From contig NC_031770.1 in the NCBI RefSeq assembly GCF_001522545.3, forward strand, positions 28,812,856 to 28,876,855: DNA of 64,000 bases. The letters run 5' to 3'. A program made the position numbers and the translations under genes. Under the pieces are notes generated by a model, which did no database searches, had not been told where the DNA came from, and was given only the letters and a program-made list of their open reading frames with translations. The DNA comes from Parus major (lineage: Eukaryota; Chordata; Aves; Passeriformes; Paridae). How positions within the stretch are numbered: position 1 is the stretch's first letter; each line of letters starts with the position of its first letter. Shown one piece after another: positions 61,931-64,000 of the stretch.

Positions 61931-64000
61931 AGATTAAGGTGGCTTTATTTTCCTGTGGTTCATAAAATGTCAAACCAAATCACAGCTCTCCTCCTTCCCA
62001 AGTAGATATAATGCATCAATCCTCTCACAGGTTCTTTTAATGTTGCTTTTTACATGGACTTCAAGCTTCCTATACTTGGATGAATTTAGACAACCAGGGA
62101 GTGGTGCGTTTGTTTATAGGTGCAAGAATTCAAGGTCATCACTTTCACCAACAGTGCTAGCCTACAGCTGCTAAAACCCCATGGCCCAGGAGCATCAGAG
62201 CTACCTGGCAAGCTGAAGAAGAGATCAAAGAAAAACAACAGCATGAAAAGCATGAACCCAAACTCATGTGTTGCATCCCAATGCTATGTGTTGAACATAC
62301 CTATGACAACATGAAGCAAAAGACATCTTAGTGTGGAACTTACAGCCCGGCCAACAGCACCAACCCCAGTCTGCAAGATTCCACTGTCTGCTCCTGCGCC
62401 ACACAGACAGGCCAACCTGGCCAGAAGACAGTGTGATGCTAAGATAACTACTTCTACTCAATGTACAGGAAAGTAAGTCATTTGTCTTGAGGTAAGCCAT
62501 GCACAAAGATTCTGCATGGCAGCAGCTGCTGCAATGAAACTGGTTGTGTGCACATTCTCATCCTGGAGAATGCCAAGTCATTCTAGGTCACTGTTCCCTA
62601 GCACAGGTTGCACTTTGCTTCTAACACTTGGCCTTCAGTCTTGTTCAGAAATTAATTAGCATTGAAACAAGATTAATTTTAAGACTTTAAACATATACAT
62701 GTGCATGCTGACTAATCAACATCCATCAGAATACTGAACACTTTTCAGAGACAAAATTCAAAAGCACAACCAAACCACTCTAGAGATCATATTACAACCA
62801 GTCTGCCCTGCCAGCTAAGGTTTGAACTTAAGAGCACAGTCTTCAACTAGCTTATTCCATCACAGTGTCCTGGAAAGCAAAATAACCCAAACCTCAACAA
62901 GCAGCAGCTGGGTTTAGCTAGACATAGGCAAGACCCAGCACCATGCATTATTTCTGCCACAATTCACAGCAGTTTAAGTAACTCACAACTTGGTCTTGAC
63001 ACTTATCTCCCCAGCAACTAAGCTATGATTTTATTTGCAATGCAAATAGAGGAGGGGAAGAAAGGCCTAGGAGCCCTTGATTTTGAACACATTGATTCAT
63101 ACTGCAGCCTGTGAAAGGTGGGGACGAAGAGACAAGTTTTGCTGTTCAAGAAAGCTGCATGTACTTCTTTCACTGCTGCTTCCTATTACACAGGATTATT
63201 GTAAATTTCTGGCACTCTGTTACAATCCTGAGGTATTTTTCATGTAAAAGTCTCAAAGGTAGAAAGGCAGAACATTCCAGTAACCCCACGTAAAATTATC
63301 GAAGACCTTTCTAACTATAAGCTGGGAATGAAGCGTAAAATTTAAGCAACATGGGAAGGCTGCTCAGTTGCATCAATGCAGAACTCAAGACCTCCTACTC
63401 CCCACTGTCCTACTACATGCAATAAACCAATGCTAACAATGTTACTCCAATTATTTTCAAAGCAAGGACTCTATCTAGTTAGACTTGTAATTACAGCTCA
63501 AGTTTATTGCTAAAATTAGGACAGCTTCTAATGGAGTGGCTGTGAAGCCAGAAGGCAGCAAGCACTCCCCTGAGATGCAACTTCATTCCCCTGCCCTCAA
63601 TCAATGCTGCACAGGCTCTGCATCACACCACTTATCTTACGCATAGCAGAAATAGCAACTTTAATCCACAGACACTAATTCTTTGGAGCATATCCAGATG
63701 TACTCAACTGGCTGTTCTTAACCTTCATGGCTTGTCTTTTAATCTTTGTTTAACCTACAATACAGTGGTCTCCAAAATTCTTTGAACATATTAAGAAAAA
63801 GAATAAATTGAACATGCACACCAAACATATGCATATAGTTATATACAGACATTGCTTCACAAACTACTTATTATATATTTATGTGTTTATTTTTTCAAAT
63901 ATACCTGCTAGATAACATGCTACTGACCTGTGCCACCTGTCACTAGCCACCTGTCAGCAAAGAAAAGCCCTGCAAATTCAGAACACTTGATGTCTTCTAA

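Larger units (their letters stand above)
58209..64000. other. Upstream TTC7A intron sequence, to window edge
   Basis: 5.8 kb with no recognisable exon. I looked for the segment before the first visible exon (ending in AFVIKG in the family) and for earlier exons and did not find them. It holds a faint CR1 remnant near 61805-61930 and a tRNA-like patch near 59615-59665. Confidence 0.7.

Noticed and set aside
63640..63720. GCTATTTCTGCTATGC before a GTAAGA donor, considered as the AISMYARAG part of TTC7A
   Set aside because: Upstream bases hold a stop in the needed frame and no other family residues follow the pattern.

Overview
The window looks like a piece of a bird genome, probably a songbird or a relative. 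It is AT-rich, intron-like sequence with no dense coding. Scattered through it are CR1-type LINE ends, short avian-style retroviral LTRs and retroviral fragments, and one vertebrate gene is spread across most of it on the minus strand. There is no bacterial-style gene organisation, and nearly all the open frames in the window are chance or shadow frames.

The gene is TTC7A (tetratricopeptide repeat domain 7A), seen as ten internal exons between 58208 and 4456, read right to left. All ten have AG/GT splice borders and join into one uninterrupted frame of 1,060 coding bases, about 353 codons. That is roughly the middle 40 percent of the protein. The first exons should lie to the right of 64000 and the last exons to the left of position 1, because I found neither in the window. 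In the family, TTC7 is the scaffold that, with EFR3 and FAM126/hyccin, brings PI4-kinase III alpha to the plasma membrane.

The introns hold the rest. At the left edge (1-2290) is a degraded retroviral env on the plus strand, interrupted by a 920-base assembly gap and followed by what looks like an LTR tail. Between 11642 and 18045 are three 750-base solo LTRs of one family, two of them facing each other; a fourth, about 715 bases, is at 27759-28473. At 34160-37658 is a heavily deleted provirus with two LTRs of about 285 bases, a tRNA-Trp-type primer binding site, a Gag start, a GC-rich Pro/Gly/Ala-rich segment, and remnants of dUTPase, protease and reverse transcriptase; it has no integrase or env. 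A solo LTR of the same family, with a perfect 6-base target duplication, is at 39669-39947. To the right are a CR1 copy split by an LTR-like insertion (55132-56080), a 787-base minus-strand solo LTR with a perfect 6-base target duplication (56557-57343) and an inverted CR1 end (57432-57580).

No intact viral gene is present. I did not find a new biological system. The points most worth a second look are the facing LTR pair, the mixed features of the small provirus, the mismatch between its own two LTRs, and the pattern of stop codons in the env remnant.
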